In this document: one piece after another, positions 9,568 through 18,289 of the stretch
Position numbering within the stretch: the stretch's first letter is position 1
Layout: each line of letters begins with the position of its first letter
Assembly: GCF_037101375.1 (NCBI RefSeq)
Contig: NZ_AP029019.1
Coordinates: 1,984,001-2,048,000 of the forward strand
Reading direction: 5' to 3'
Length of the DNA stretch: 64,000 nt
Origin: Acidovorax sp. DW039
GTDB lineage: Bacteria; Pseudomonadota; Gammaproteobacteria; Burkholderiales; Burkholderiaceae_C
The notes under the pieces: generated by a model
Told to the model about the DNA's origin: nothing
Seen by the model: the letters and a program-made list of their open reading frames with translations, nothing else
The model's database searches: none
Translations under genes and position numbers: made by a program

Positions 9568-10527
9568 TCACGCCACGCGGTGCGCTGCAATGGCCCCAGG
9601 CCCCGCTAGGTGGTCCACCACATTGCGTGCGGTGATGGTGGACACGGCCAGAGACGCCCCCCGCGTCACCCCCGCCACATGGGGCGTGAGCAATGCGTTG
9701 GGCAACGTGCACAGTGCGTGGCTGGCGGGCAGGGGTTCGGCATCAAAGGTGTCCAGTCCAGCCCCTTCCAGGTGGCCGCTGCGCAGTGCTTCGATGAGTG
9801 CGGTTTCGTCCACCACCGGTCCGCGTGCCGTGTTGATGAGCAGGCTGCCGGGCGGCAGCAGCGCCAGCTCGCGCGCACCGATCAAGCCCCGCGTGCGCTC
9901 CGTCAGCGGGCAGTGCAGGCTCAGGATGTTGACCTGCGGCAGCAGACGGTCCAGCTCGGGCTCGGTGTCAAAGCCATCGGCTTGGCCTGCGGGGCGCAGC
10001 ACCAGCACCTTGGCTCCCAGCGCGCTGGCCAGTTGGGCCGTGGCGCGGCCAATGCTGCCGTAGCCAATGATGCCCACCGTGGCATCGCGAAAGTCCCGCC
10101 CCTGCCAGGTGCTGGGGGCCCACTGTCCCGTGCGGGCCATGCGGTCCAGCAAGGGCAATTGCCGCGTCAGGGACAACATCAGGGCAATGGCGTGTTCCGC
10201 CACGGCCCGGGCGTTGGCACCGGGGGCGACGGTGACGGCCACGCCCCGTTGGCGGGCGGCTTCGAGGTCAATGCCGTCAATGCCCGCGCCGTTCTTGGCC
10301 ACGATGCGCAGGGCGGGCGCGGCCTCCAGCACCCGCTGTGTGATGGGTTTGATGCCGCGCACCACCAGGGCTTGCGCACCGGTTTCGGCCAGCCGCTGCA
10401 CCAGCAGGTCTTCTGTCACCGGCTCGGCCATGAAGTGGATCTGGCCGCCAGCGGCCTGGACGATGGCCTGGGCTTCCGGGGCCCAGTGCGCTGCAGTGAC
10501 GAGTACGTGGAAAGTGGCTTGGCTCAT
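9568..10527 (-). CDS. D-isomer-specific 2-hydroxyacid dehydrogenase
   Basis: NAD(P)-dependent cytoplasmic reductase of 2-oxo acids such as hydroxypyruvate or glyoxylate. The Rossmann motif GIIGYGSIGRATAQ, the substrate Arg in NTARGPVVDETAL and the catalytic His in LLTPHVAGVT are present. The start at 10527 (MSQATFHVLV) gives 319 aa, the normal size. In this cluster it could reduce the aldehyde-side product of the aldolase, for example hydroxypyruvate or tartronate semialdehyde to glycerate, as GhrB-type enzymes do; this role is inferred. It sits 96 bp upstream of the aldolase gene. Confidence 0.85.
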   Translation of the reverse strand: MSQATFHVLVTAAHWAPEAQAIVQAAGGQIHFMAEPVTEDLLVQRLAETGAQALVVRGIKPITQRVLEAAPALRIVAKNGAGIDGIDLEAARQRGVAVTVAPGANARAVAEHAIALMLSLTRQLPLLDRMARTGQWAPSTWQGRDFRDATVGIIGYGSIGRATAQLASALGAKVLVLRPAGQADGFDTEPELDRLLPQVNILSLHCPLTERTRGLIGARELALLPPGSLLINTARGPVVDETALIEALRSGHLEGAGLDTFDAEPLPASHALCTLPNALLTPHVAGVTRGASLAVSTITARNVVDHLAGPGAIAAHRVA

Positions 10528-10592
10528 GCGGAAGGTGTGCGAGGTGAGGGCAAAAAAGTGAGAGGGAAGCGGTCGCGGAAGCGAGTTCTCGT

Positions 10593-11759
10593 TCAGCCTG
10601 GCTGTGTGGCCCAGTCGGGTTGCAGGCGCACATGGCGAATGTGCTGGCGGAACACCGTGTAGGCCAGGTGCAGCGTGCCATTGGCCTCCTGGCGCAGCGA
10701 CGGATACGAATATTCGCGGTTGCGGCCTTGCTCGGAGTCGTTGCTCATGCACCAGCCGTCGCCCACCTCCAGGTTGCGCTGCCAGGGCCAGGTCAGGCCA
10801 TCGTCGGCCGACAGGGCCAGCGTCATGGGTGCGCGGGGCGCGCCCCAGAAGGCCTTGCGTGCCTGCGCGGTAGCAGCCACTGTGGCACCCTTGGCACCTT
10901 CGCCGGTGTCCTCCAGCTCGTCGTACAGCGACTCGCGCCGTTCGGTAGCGTTGGCGGCGCTGCTGGCGTTAAAGATCATGGCCAGCCGCCCATCGGCCAG
11001 GCGCAGGGCCTGGATGGACGAGTTGTTGTTGGGCAGCTGCGTGGGCTCGGGCGCCTGCCAGGTCTGCCCGCCATCGGTGCTGCGGCTGCGGTAAATGTGG
11101 TCCGCCCAGCGGCTGCGGAAGAACGCCAGCAGGCTGCCATCGGCGGCAGGCACGATGTTCATGTGCACGCAACCCAGGCTGCCCGGCACGGTCACGGCCT
11201 GCCAGCTGCGGCCCTGGTCGGTGGATCGCAGCACGCCGCTGTCGTCGTGGCTGCCGTCCCACGGCTGGCCCGCTTGCGCGCGGCAGTGAAAGATGGGCAG
11301 CAGCCAGCTGCCATCGCTGTGCACATGGATGGGCTGGCGCACAAACGTGCCTGCCGGGGCCTCGGCCAGCGTTTCAGGGGCCGACCAGGTGTGGCCATGG
11401 TCGGTGGAACGGCGCACCCGCACCACGGCCGTGTTCTGGTGGCCCGAGAGCTGTGCCGTGTGCAGCAGCCACAGCGTGCCATCGGGCGCAGGAAAGAGGA
11501 TGGGGTTCTGCTCAGACCGCTCGGCATCGTGCGAGAGCTGTACCGCGGGGCTCCACTGCTGCGCACCGGGAGCGAGGCGCGACATGAAGACCGAGATGTC
11601 TGATCGCCCCTCCATGGAGCCACCAAACCAGACGCAGCCCAGGCTGCCGTCACCCAGCACCATCAGGTTGGCTGCGTGCGCCTGTACGCGGGGCGAGGGC
11701 AGGTCGGCCACCTCGCGGGTGGGGTCATCGGGGTGCGCTTGCAGCAGGCCGTCAGGCAT
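10593..11759 (-). CDS. BNR-repeat sialidase-like protein, no signal peptide
   Basis: A predicted beta-propeller of 388 aa with four Asp-box motifs: STDHGHTW, STDQGRSW, STDGGQTW and SADDGLTW. The N-terminus PSPRVQAHAANLMVLGDGSL matches the BNR_2 type. There is no signal peptide or membrane segment, so it is predicted cytoplasmic, unlike secreted sialidases. No sialic-acid genes (nanA, nanE, nanK) lie nearby; it is embedded between a hydroxyacid dehydrogenase and a Bug/TctC binding protein in a sugar-acid cluster. The name exo-alpha-sialidase would come from fold similarity only; the reaction is unknown and could be hydrolysis of an imported glycoside or uronide. Confidence 0.75.
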   Translation of the reverse strand: MPDGLLQAHPDDPTREVADLPSPRVQAHAANLMVLGDGSLGCVWFGGSMEGRSDISVFMSRLAPGAQQWSPAVQLSHDAERSEQNPILFPAPDGTLWLLHTAQLSGHQNTAVVRVRRSTDHGHTWSAPETLAEAPAGTFVRQPIHVHSDGSWLLPIFHCRAQAGQPWDGSHDDSGVLRSTDQGRSWQAVTVPGSLGCVHMNIVPAADGSLLAFFRSRWADHIYRSRSTDGGQTWQAPEPTQLPNNNSSIQALRLADGRLAMIFNASSAANATERRESLYDELEDTGEGAKGATVAATAQARKAFWGAPRAPMTLALSADDGLTWPWQRNLEVGDGWCMSNDSEQGRNREYSYPSLRQEANGTLHLAYTVFRQHIRHVRLQPDWATQPG

Positions 11760-11889
11760 GGGGTTCTCCAGGAAATCAAAAGTGGGCCTTGTCGAGGCAC
11801 AAAAGAAGGCGTACGAAAAAGTGGAATGGCCACCTGACGAGTGCTGTGCTGGTGCCAGCGATCGTCAGGCGGTCTGCGCCCCTGAGGTA

Positions 11890-12894
11890 TCAGTCAGCCT
11901 TGATCTTGGCCGTCTTGATCAGGTTGCCTACGCGCTGGTACTCACCGGGTAAAAAGCTGCGCAGTTCGCTCGCGCTGCCATTGCCCACGGATACGCCCAG
12001 CTCACCCAGCTTGGCGGCCACCTCGGGCATCTTCAGCGTCTTGGCCAGGGCGGCCGACAGCTTGGCTGTCACGTCGGCAGGTGTCTTGGCGGGGGCAAAC
12101 AGGGCATACCAGGCCGAGAACTCGAACTGGGGGTAGCCCAGTTCGGCCAGGGTGGGCACATCGGGCAGGTCTGGCAGGCGTGTGGCACTGCCTACGGCCA
12201 GCGCGCGCACCTTGCCGCCGCGCAGCAGGGGCATGGAGTTGGTGGCCGTGTCAAAGATGATGGGCACGCGACCGCCGATCAGGTCGATGATGTGCGCATT
12301 GCCGCCCTTATAGGGGATGTGCACCATGTTGACCTTGGCAATCGACAGGAACAGCTCGCCTGCCAGATGCAGCGGCGAGCCGTTGCCGGACGAGCCGTAC
12401 ATGATGGCCTGCGGGTCTTTGCGGGCGGCGTCCACCACGTCCTTGAGTGACTTGTAGGGCGAGTCTGCTGCGGTAATGATGATGATGGGCGCGCGGCCAA
12501 TCATGCCGATGGGCTCAAAGTCCTTGAGCGGGTCGTAGTCGGCCTTCAGCAGGTGCGGGCTGGCAGCGTGGGTGGCCAGGCCGCCCACCAGCAGTGTGTG
12601 GCCGTCGGCCGGTGCCTTGGCGACGATGCCTGCGCCCAGCAAGGCACCGGCTCCGGGTTTGTTGTCGATGATTGCAGGGGTGCCCAGCACCTCGCCCATC
12701 TTTTGCCCCAGCAGGCGGCCCAGCATGTCGTTGGCACCGCCCGCAGGGTACGGCACCACCATGGTGATGGGTTTGCTGGGGAAGCCGCCCTGTGCCTGCG
12801 CCAGGATGGGCGCGAGGGGCAGGGCACCAGCCAGCGCCAGGCTGGCCATGGCAGCCAGCAGCGGTCTGCGCGAGACGGGTTTGCGTGTGTTCAT
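11890..12894 (-). CDS. Bug/TctC-family periplasmic binding protein
   Basis: A signal peptide (residues 1-34, ending APILAQAQG) precedes a type II periplasmic binding protein with family motifs VVPYPAGGANDMLGR, VDNKPGAG-like DNKPGAGALLG, HIPYKGG and VPTLAELGYPQFE. Such proteins capture carboxylates for tripartite tricarboxylate transporters or act as orphan sensors. No tctA/tctB membrane genes are present in the window, so this copy is an orphan or works with a distant transporter. Co-directional with the surrounding catabolic genes; its ligand may be that pathway's sugar acid (inferred). Confidence 0.88.
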   Translation of the reverse strand: MNTRKPVSRRPLLAAMASLALAGALPLAPILAQAQGGFPSKPITMVVPYPAGGANDMLGRLLGQKMGEVLGTPAIIDNKPGAGALLGAGIVAKAPADGHTLLVGGLATHAASPHLLKADYDPLKDFEPIGMIGRAPIIIITAADSPYKSLKDVVDAARKDPQAIMYGSSGNGSPLHLAGELFLSIAKVNMVHIPYKGGNAHIIDLIGGRVPIIFDTATNSMPLLRGGKVRALAVGSATRLPDLPDVPTLAELGYPQFEFSAWYALFAPAKTPADVTAKLSAALAKTLKMPEVAAKLGELGVSVGNGSASELRSFLPGEYQRVGNLIKTAKIKAD

Positions 12895-12987
12895 GGTCTT
12901 GTCTCCTTGGTTGATTGGTTTTATTGACCTGTGGCGTGGCCCGTCGCCGCGGGCTTGCGCCGTATGAATCCGTCCGGGGGCGTCAGC

Positions 12988-14463
12988 TCAATCCAGCTGC
13001 CCCTGGCAAACATACTTGGTGTGCAGGTAGTCGTCCAGCCCATGGGTCGAGCCCTCGCGGCCATAGCCCGATTCCTTCACCCCCCCGAACGGCGCGGCCT
13101 CTGCGGCCAGCGCCCCTTCGTTGATGCCGACAATGCCGGTTTCCAATCCATCGGCCACGCGCCAGATGCGGCGCACGTTCTGGCTGTAGAAGTAGGCGGC
13201 CAGCCCGAACGGTGTGTCGTTGGCTGCGGCTATCACCTCAGCTTCGTCATCAAACACCGTGAGCGGTGCCACCGGGCCAAAGGTCTCTTCGCAGGCGCAG
13301 GCCATGGTGGCGTCCGCGCCGCTGAGTACGGTGGGGGCGTAGTAGTTGGGGCCCAGGTGGGCCAGGCGCTGGCCGCCCGTGAGCACCTTGGCTCCGCGGG
13401 CCACGGCGTCGTTGACGTGCCGCTCAATCTTCTCCACCGCCCGGTCGTTGATCATGGGGCCGATCTGCGAGGCTGGGTCACTGGCCGGGCCTACCTTCAA
13501 GGCGGCCACGGCGGCGGTGAGCTTTGAGGCAAAGGCATCGAACACGCTGCGGTGTACGAACACCCGGTTGGGGCACACACAGGTCTGCCCCCCGTTGCGG
13601 AACTTGGCGGCCATGAAGCCCTGCACGGCAGCGTCCACATCGGCATCTTCAAACACGATGAAAGGCGCGTTGCCGCCCAGCTCCAGAGACAGCTTCTTGA
13701 GCGTGTCCGCACTGCGGCGCGCCAGGTGCTTGCCCACGGGGGTGGAGCCTGTGAAGGTGATCTTGCGCACCCGGCTGTCGTCCAGCCACACGTCCACCAC
13801 GGCAGGCGTGTTCTGGCGCGAGGCGGTGACGATGTTGAGCACGCCCGCTGGCACGCCCGCCTCATGGGCCAGCTGCACCAGGGCCAACGAGGTGAGCGGC
13901 GTGTCTTCAGCCGGCTTGCACACCACGGTGCAGCCTGCGGCCAGGGCCGGGGCGATCTTGCGGGCGATCATCGCGGCGGGGAAGTTCCAGGGCGTGATGG
14001 CGGCGACCACGCCCACGGGCTCCTTCAGCGCAAACATGCGGCGGCCCGGCACGGGGGCGGGAATCACCTCGCCGTTCATGCGCGTGGCCTCTTCGCCAAA
14101 CCACTCGATGTAGCTGGCGGCATAGGCCACCTCGCCTTTGCCTTCGGCCAGGGGCTTGCCTTGCTCCAGCGAGATCAATGCGCCCAGGTCGTCCTGGTGG
14201 GCCAGTACCAGATCGTTCCAGCGTTTGATGATGGCGGCGCGTTGCTTGGCGGGGACTTTGCGCCAGGTGGGAAAGGCAGCATGGGCTGCATTGAGCGCAG
14301 CCAAAGCTTCGGGCGCGCCGGAGTCGGGGACGGAGGTGATGACTGCACCGGTGGCCGGGTTGGTCACATCGAGGCGAGGGCCGGCAAAGGCTGCCCACTG
14401 GCCTGCAATGAAGTTGGCGCTGCGGACGAGGTCGGGGCGGGCGAGGGAAAGCGTGGTGGACAT
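12988..14463 (-). CDS. NAD(P)-dependent aldehyde dehydrogenase, succinate/ketoglutarate-semialdehyde type
   Basis: A full-length ALDH (491 aa). Cofactor-binding PWNFPAAMIARKIAPALAAG, FTGSTPVGKHL, the general base in LELGGNAPF and the nucleophile in NGGQTCVCPNR are intact, as is the C-terminal GGVKESGYGREGS. The closest named relatives are GabD-like succinate-semialdehyde dehydrogenases and 2-oxoglutarate-semialdehyde dehydrogenases of oxidative sugar-acid pathways. The neighbouring dehydratase favours the second role, but the sequence alone does not decide. Position in the cluster is between a Bug protein and the dehydratase. Confidence 0.85.
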   Translation of the reverse strand: MSTTLSLARPDLVRSANFIAGQWAAFAGPRLDVTNPATGAVITSVPDSGAPEALAALNAAHAAFPTWRKVPAKQRAAIIKRWNDLVLAHQDDLGALISLEQGKPLAEGKGEVAYAASYIEWFGEEATRMNGEVIPAPVPGRRMFALKEPVGVVAAITPWNFPAAMIARKIAPALAAGCTVVCKPAEDTPLTSLALVQLAHEAGVPAGVLNIVTASRQNTPAVVDVWLDDSRVRKITFTGSTPVGKHLARRSADTLKKLSLELGGNAPFIVFEDADVDAAVQGFMAAKFRNGGQTCVCPNRVFVHRSVFDAFASKLTAAVAALKVGPASDPASQIGPMINDRAVEKIERHVNDAVARGAKVLTGGQRLAHLGPNYYAPTVLSGADATMACACEETFGPVAPLTVFDDEAEVIAAANDTPFGLAAYFYSQNVRRIWRVADGLETGIVGINEGALAAEAAPFGGVKESGYGREGSTHGLDDYLHTKYVCQGQLD

Positions 14464-14499
14464 GGGTTTGAATGAAAAGTGGCCCTAGCGCACGTATGT

Positions 14500-14545
14500 T
14501 GAGCGCAGGCAGCTATGTTTTTGATAGTGAATGCGCATAGGCGTC
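14500..14545. repeat. Short dispersed palindromic element (intergenic)
   Basis: GAGCGCAGGCAGCTATG followed by TTTTGATAG; a half-degraded copy in the gap between the dehydratase and aldehyde dehydrogenase genes. Confidence 0.5.
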
Positions 14546-16073
14546 AGCTGACAATTCCCATGTGCCATGGCACAAATTCATGGTCGCCCAGGCCCAGCAG
14601 CTCGCTCTTGGTCTGCTCGCCGCTGGCATGGCGCAGGATCTGCTCGAAGATGCGCTGGCCCATCTCCGGCACGGTGCATTCGCCGTCGATCACCACGCCG
14701 CAGTTGATGTCCATGTCTTCCTCCAGCCGGGTGAACATGGGCGTGTTGCTGGCCAGCTTGATGGTGGGCGCAGGCTTGCTGCCAAACATGGAGCCGCGCC
14801 CGGTGGTAAAGCAGATGAGCTGTGCGCCGCTGGCAATCTGGCCGGTGGAGGCCACGGGGTCGTAGCCGGGTGAGTCCATGAACACAAAGCCGTGCTCGGT
14901 GATGGGCTCGGCGTATTCGTACACCGCACGCAGGGGCGTGGTGCCGCCCTTCATCGCGCTGCCCAGTGATTTTTCAAAGATGTTGGCCAGCCCGCCCGCC
15001 TGGTTGCCGTGGCCCACCACGCCGTTGAACTGGGCGTTCTGGCCTGCGGTGTATTTCTCCCACCAGGCCAGGCGGTCCAGCAGCTTCTGGCCGACTTCAG
15101 GGCTGATGGCGCGGCGGGTGAGCATGAATTCCACGCCGTGGATTTCGGGCGTCTCGCTCAGGATGGCGGTGCCGCCGTGGCGCACCAGAATGTCCATGGC
15201 CGCGCCCAGTGCGGGGTTGGCGGTGATGCCGGAAAAGCCGTCCGAGCCACCGCACTCCAGCCCGATCTTGAGGTGGCTGGCGGGGACGGTGCTGCGGCGT
15301 GCGGCGTTGGCAGCGGGCAGCATGGATTCAATGGCGGCAATGCCCGCAGCAATCGTGGCGCGGGTGCCTCCCACGTCCTGCATCACCATGGTGTGCAGCT
15401 GTGGGCCTGTCTTGAGTCCCTGGGATTCGACCAAGCCATCCACCTGGTTGCGCTCGCAGCCCAGGCCCACGATGAGCACGCCCGCCAAGTTGGGGTGGCG
15501 CGCATAGCCCGCCAGCGTGCGGCGCAGTACATCAAAGTGCTCGCTGGGTGACGACATGCCGCAGCCGCTGGTCTGCGCAAAGGCCACCACGCCATCCACG
15601 TTGGGGTAAGCGGCCAGCCGCTCGGGCGTGAAGTGCGCGGCGATGTTCTTGATCACCGTGGCCGAACAGTTCACCGACGAGAGGATGCCGATGAAGTTGC
15701 GCGTGCCCACCTGCCCATCGGCGCGCACATAGCCTTCAAAGGTGGCGCGCTGCGCCTCGGGCACGTAATCCACGGGCCGCACATCGGTGCCAAAAGCCGG
15801 GTCGCGGTAGTAGTCCACCAGCTGCAGGTTGTGGCTGTGCACGTAGTCGCCCGGCTCCAGATCGCGCGTGGCCACGCCGATCACGGTGTCGTACTTTTTG
15901 ACCTGCTCTCCCGCTGCAATGCGGCGGGCCGCAATCTTGTGCCCTGCGGGCACCTGGGCGCGGGTGCGCACGCCCAGCTCCGCAATCTCCTGCCCCAGGG
16001 CCAGGACGGTCTTGGCGACCAGCACGTTGTCGTTGGGGTGCAGGTGCAGCAGGGGGCTATCGGTGCGGGACAT
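14544..16073 (-). CDS. GarD/UxaA-family sugar-acid dehydratase (altronate/galactarate type)
   Basis: A 509-aa protein with an N-terminal SAF-like domain (about residues 1-95) and a large C-terminal catalytic domain. Visible motifs include VRADGQVGTRN, FAQTSGCGMSS, GLGCERNQVDGL, LECGGSDGFSGITANPALG and SPGYDPVASTGQIASGAQL. The family removes water from altronate (UxaA) or galactarate (GarD) to give 2-keto-3-deoxy acids, with Fe2+ or Ca2+. The start at 16073 begins MSRTDSPLLHLHPNDNVLVA. With the HpaI-type aldolase and aldehyde dehydrogenase it forms the core of an aldarate/aldonate pathway. The exact substrate is unresolved. Confidence 0.85.
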   Translation of the reverse strand: MSRTDSPLLHLHPNDNVLVAKTVLALGQEIAELGVRTRAQVPAGHKIAARRIAAGEQVKKYDTVIGVATRDLEPGDYVHSHNLQLVDYYRDPAFGTDVRPVDYVPEAQRATFEGYVRADGQVGTRNFIGILSSVNCSATVIKNIAAHFTPERLAAYPNVDGVVAFAQTSGCGMSSPSEHFDVLRRTLAGYARHPNLAGVLIVGLGCERNQVDGLVESQGLKTGPQLHTMVMQDVGGTRATIAAGIAAIESMLPAANAARRSTVPASHLKIGLECGGSDGFSGITANPALGAAMDILVRHGGTAILSETPEIHGVEFMLTRRAISPEVGQKLLDRLAWWEKYTAGQNAQFNGVVGHGNQAGGLANIFEKSLGSAMKGGTTPLRAVYEYAEPITEHGFVFMDSPGYDPVASTGQIASGAQLICFTTGRGSMFGSKPAPTIKLASNTPMFTRLEEDMDINCGVVIDGECTVPEMGQRIFEQILRHASGEQTKSELLGLGDHEFVPWHMGIVS

Positions 16074-16135
16074 CAGGGCGCTTTCTGTCGTGGGGCGTCA
16101 ATGGGCTGGGTGGCTGGGCGGGCTGGTCGGCTGCT

Positions 16136-17125
16136 TCAGCTTTTCATCAGCTCGCGCAGTTTCAGTTTGTCGATGAGCATGGTTTCCTTCTGGTAGACCG
16201 TGTTCACGTACTTTTCGTAGTCGGGGCCATCCAGGTAGAGCAGGGGGGCGTCCAGCTTGTCCGCCACGGCCTTGAACTCGGGGCTGGCCACCGCCTGGCG
16301 GAAGGCTTCGCGCAGCTTGGCCAGAATGGCGGGGTCCACCCCCTTGGGGGCGCCAATGCCGTTGGGGGCGTCCACCACCACGTTGTAGCCCAGCTCTTTC
16401 AGGGTCGGCGTGTCCTTGAAGCGCGCAGTGCGCAGCTCGCCCCAGGTGGCCAGCAGGCGCAGCTTGCCCGCCTCGACATGCGGAGCCCACGAACTGCTGT
16501 CGGCCAGGGCATCCACATGCCCGCCCAGCACGCCTTGCAGCGCTTCGGCACCACCCTTGTAGGGCACGTGGTTGAGCTGGATGCCTGCGGCCATTGCAAA
16601 CTCTTCCATGCCCACATGGGTAGCACCACCCACACCTGCGTGGGCATAGGTCACCTTGCCTGGGTTGGCTTTGGCAAAGTCCACAAAGTCCTTCAGGGTC
16701 TTGAAAGGGGAGGCTGCTGGCACCGCAATGCCAAAGGTCTGGCCCGAGGTGCGGGCGATGTAGGCAAAGTCCTTGCGCGGGTCGGCCTGCAGGGTGCCCA
16801 GCTGCGAGAAGCGCGTGACAGAAATCGGAATCTGCCCCACGGTGTAGCCATCGGGCTTGGCCGATGCCAGGGCCTTGGCACCGATCATGCCGGAGGCACC
16901 CACCTTGTTCTCCACCGCAATGCTTTGCCCCAGCACGCGCCCGGCCACGGTGCACAGGGCACGCATGGACTGGTCGGCCGTGCCGCCCGCAGGCCAGGGG
17001 CAGATGAAGGTGATGGGGCGCTCAGGCCAGTTCTGGGCTGCTGTGCGGCTGGATGTGAGTGCAAGTGCGCTGGCGCTCAAAGTGCCCAGCACCAGCTGGC
17101 GCCGCCCGATGCGGGGTGTCTGCAT
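16136..17125 (-). CDS. Bug/TctC-family periplasmic binding protein (second copy)
   Basis: A Tat-like signal (RRQLVLGTLSASALAL, residues 7-22) is followed by the mature Bug domain with ICPWPAGGTADQSMR, VENKVGASGMIGA, HVPYKGGAEALQ and TPTLKELGYNVVVDAPNG. The start at 17125 gives 329 aa. It is the promoter-proximal gene of the catabolic cluster, divergent from a LysR regulator with a dyad operator between them, so it is probably the induced binding protein for the pathway substrate. No permease is adjacent. Confidence 0.87.
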   Translation of the reverse strand: MQTPRIGRRQLVLGTLSASALALTSSRTAAQNWPERPITFICPWPAGGTADQSMRALCTVAGRVLGQSIAVENKVGASGMIGAKALASAKPDGYTVGQIPISVTRFSQLGTLQADPRKDFAYIARTSGQTFGIAVPAASPFKTLKDFVDFAKANPGKVTYAHAGVGGATHVGMEEFAMAAGIQLNHVPYKGGAEALQGVLGGHVDALADSSSWAPHVEAGKLRLLATWGELRTARFKDTPTLKELGYNVVVDAPNGIGAPKGVDPAILAKLREAFRQAVASPEFKAVADKLDAPLLYLDGPDYEKYVNTVYQKETMLIDKLKLRELMKS

Positions 17126-17181
17126 GGCAATGTCTCCGTGGGGAATTTCTCGTTGTTGGAGACCATTGTTGGGAAATGCTG

Positions 17182-17231
17182 CATAACAATCCAATGAAAA
17201 TACGGACTGGCTTCATTGCAAATGGGTTATG
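17182..17231. promoter_or_regulatory. Dyad operator between Bug/TctC gene and LysR gene
   Basis: CATAAC (17182-17187) and CAATGAA (17192-17198) are mirrored by TTCATTG (17212-17218) and GTTATG (17226-17231). An interrupted inverted repeat in a divergent LysR promoter is the expected architecture for autoregulation and activation. Confidence 0.5.
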
Positions 17232-17269
17232 AAGCGTTCTTCCGTTTGCGCATGTTGAAGGATTTACCG

Positions 17270-18205
17270 ATGGCTCTGATTGACCGTGTTTTGCGCAGCA
17301 ACCTCAAGCTGCGCCATCTGCAAATGCTGGTGGCGCTGGACCAGTTCCGCCACCTGGGGCGGGCGGCGGAGTTTCTGTCCGTCACGCAACCTGCGGTTTC
17401 CAAGACGCTGGCGGAGATCGAATCGATGTTTGGTCTGCCGCTGTTCGAGCGATCCACTCGCGGCACCGAGCCCACGGCCGCGGGGGCCAGCGTGGTGCGC
17501 TTTGCCCGCTCGGTGCTGGCGGGCTACGACCGCACGCGCGATGAAATTGCCGCCGAGGCCAGCGGTGCCATGGGCCGCACCAGCGTGGGCGTAATGGTGG
17601 CGGCCACACCCACCTTGCTGGCGCAGGCGGTGGAGCGGCTCAAGGCCCGTTCCAGCCGCACCACGGTACTGATTGATGAGGGCGACCTGACCCGGCTGCT
17701 GCCCCGTCTGCGCCTGGGCGAGCTGGACCTGTTTGTGGGCCGACTGGAGCCCGGCTACGCCTCGCCCGACCTCGAAACCGAAGCCCTGTACCAGGACCCC
17801 ATGGTGGCCGTGGTGCACCCCGGCCACGCGCTGGCCCGCAAGCGCGCGGTGCGGTGGGAGGACATTGCCCGCCAGCCCTGCGTGCTGCCACCCCCCTGGG
17901 CTTCGCTGCGGGTCAAGCTGGAGCAGCAGTTTTTTGCCCACGGGCTGCATCCCCCGGTGGACATTGTGGAGTCCGCGTCTTTCCTCGCGCAGATCACCTT
18001 TTTGCAGCAGCGGGGTGCGGTGGCCTTCATGGCCCGTTCGGTGGCGCAGCACTTTGCGGCGCTGGGCATGCTGGCGGTGCTCAAGCTGGCCGTGACGGTG
18101 GAGCTGCCTCCTGTGGGGCTTATCACCCTGCGCGACCAGCGGGTAACCCCGGTGACGGCGCAACTGGTGGAGTGCCTGCGCGAGGTGGCGCGGGGCATGG
18201 GTTAG
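17270..18205 (+). CDS. LysR-family regulator (GbpR-like) of the sugar-acid cluster
   Basis: The N-terminal winged helix (RSNLKLRHLQMLVALDQF, HLGRAAEFLSVTQPAVSKTL) is followed by a periplasmic-binding-like effector domain. The N-terminus resembles GbpR-type regulators of sugar uptake. The start at 17270 (MALIDRV) is preceded by AAGGA; in-frame ATG 17252 and TTG 17216 are alternatives, but the latter would lie within the dyad operator. Divergent from the Bug gene and the catabolic operon, which it probably activates in response to the substrate or an intermediate. Confidence 0.85.
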   Translation: MALIDRVLRSNLKLRHLQMLVALDQFRHLGRAAEFLSVTQPAVSKTLAEIESMFGLPLFERSTRGTEPTAAGASVVRFARSVLAGYDRTRDEIAAEASGAMGRTSVGVMVAATPTLLAQAVERLKARSSRTTVLIDEGDLTRLLPRLRLGELDLFVGRLEPGYASPDLETEALYQDPMVAVVHPGHALARKRAVRWEDIARQPCVLPPPWASLRVKLEQQFFAHGLHPPVDIVESASFLAQITFLQQRGAVAFMARSVAQHFAALGMLAVLKLAVTVELPPVGLITLRDQRVTPVTAQLVECLREVARGMG

Positions 18206-18289
18206 AGCCCAGCAGGAATAGTCTGGATCTTCTCGCGTGGGTTGTGGCGCGCTCCGTGACGGGGCTTGGTCAGCAAGCGGCAGGGAGCG

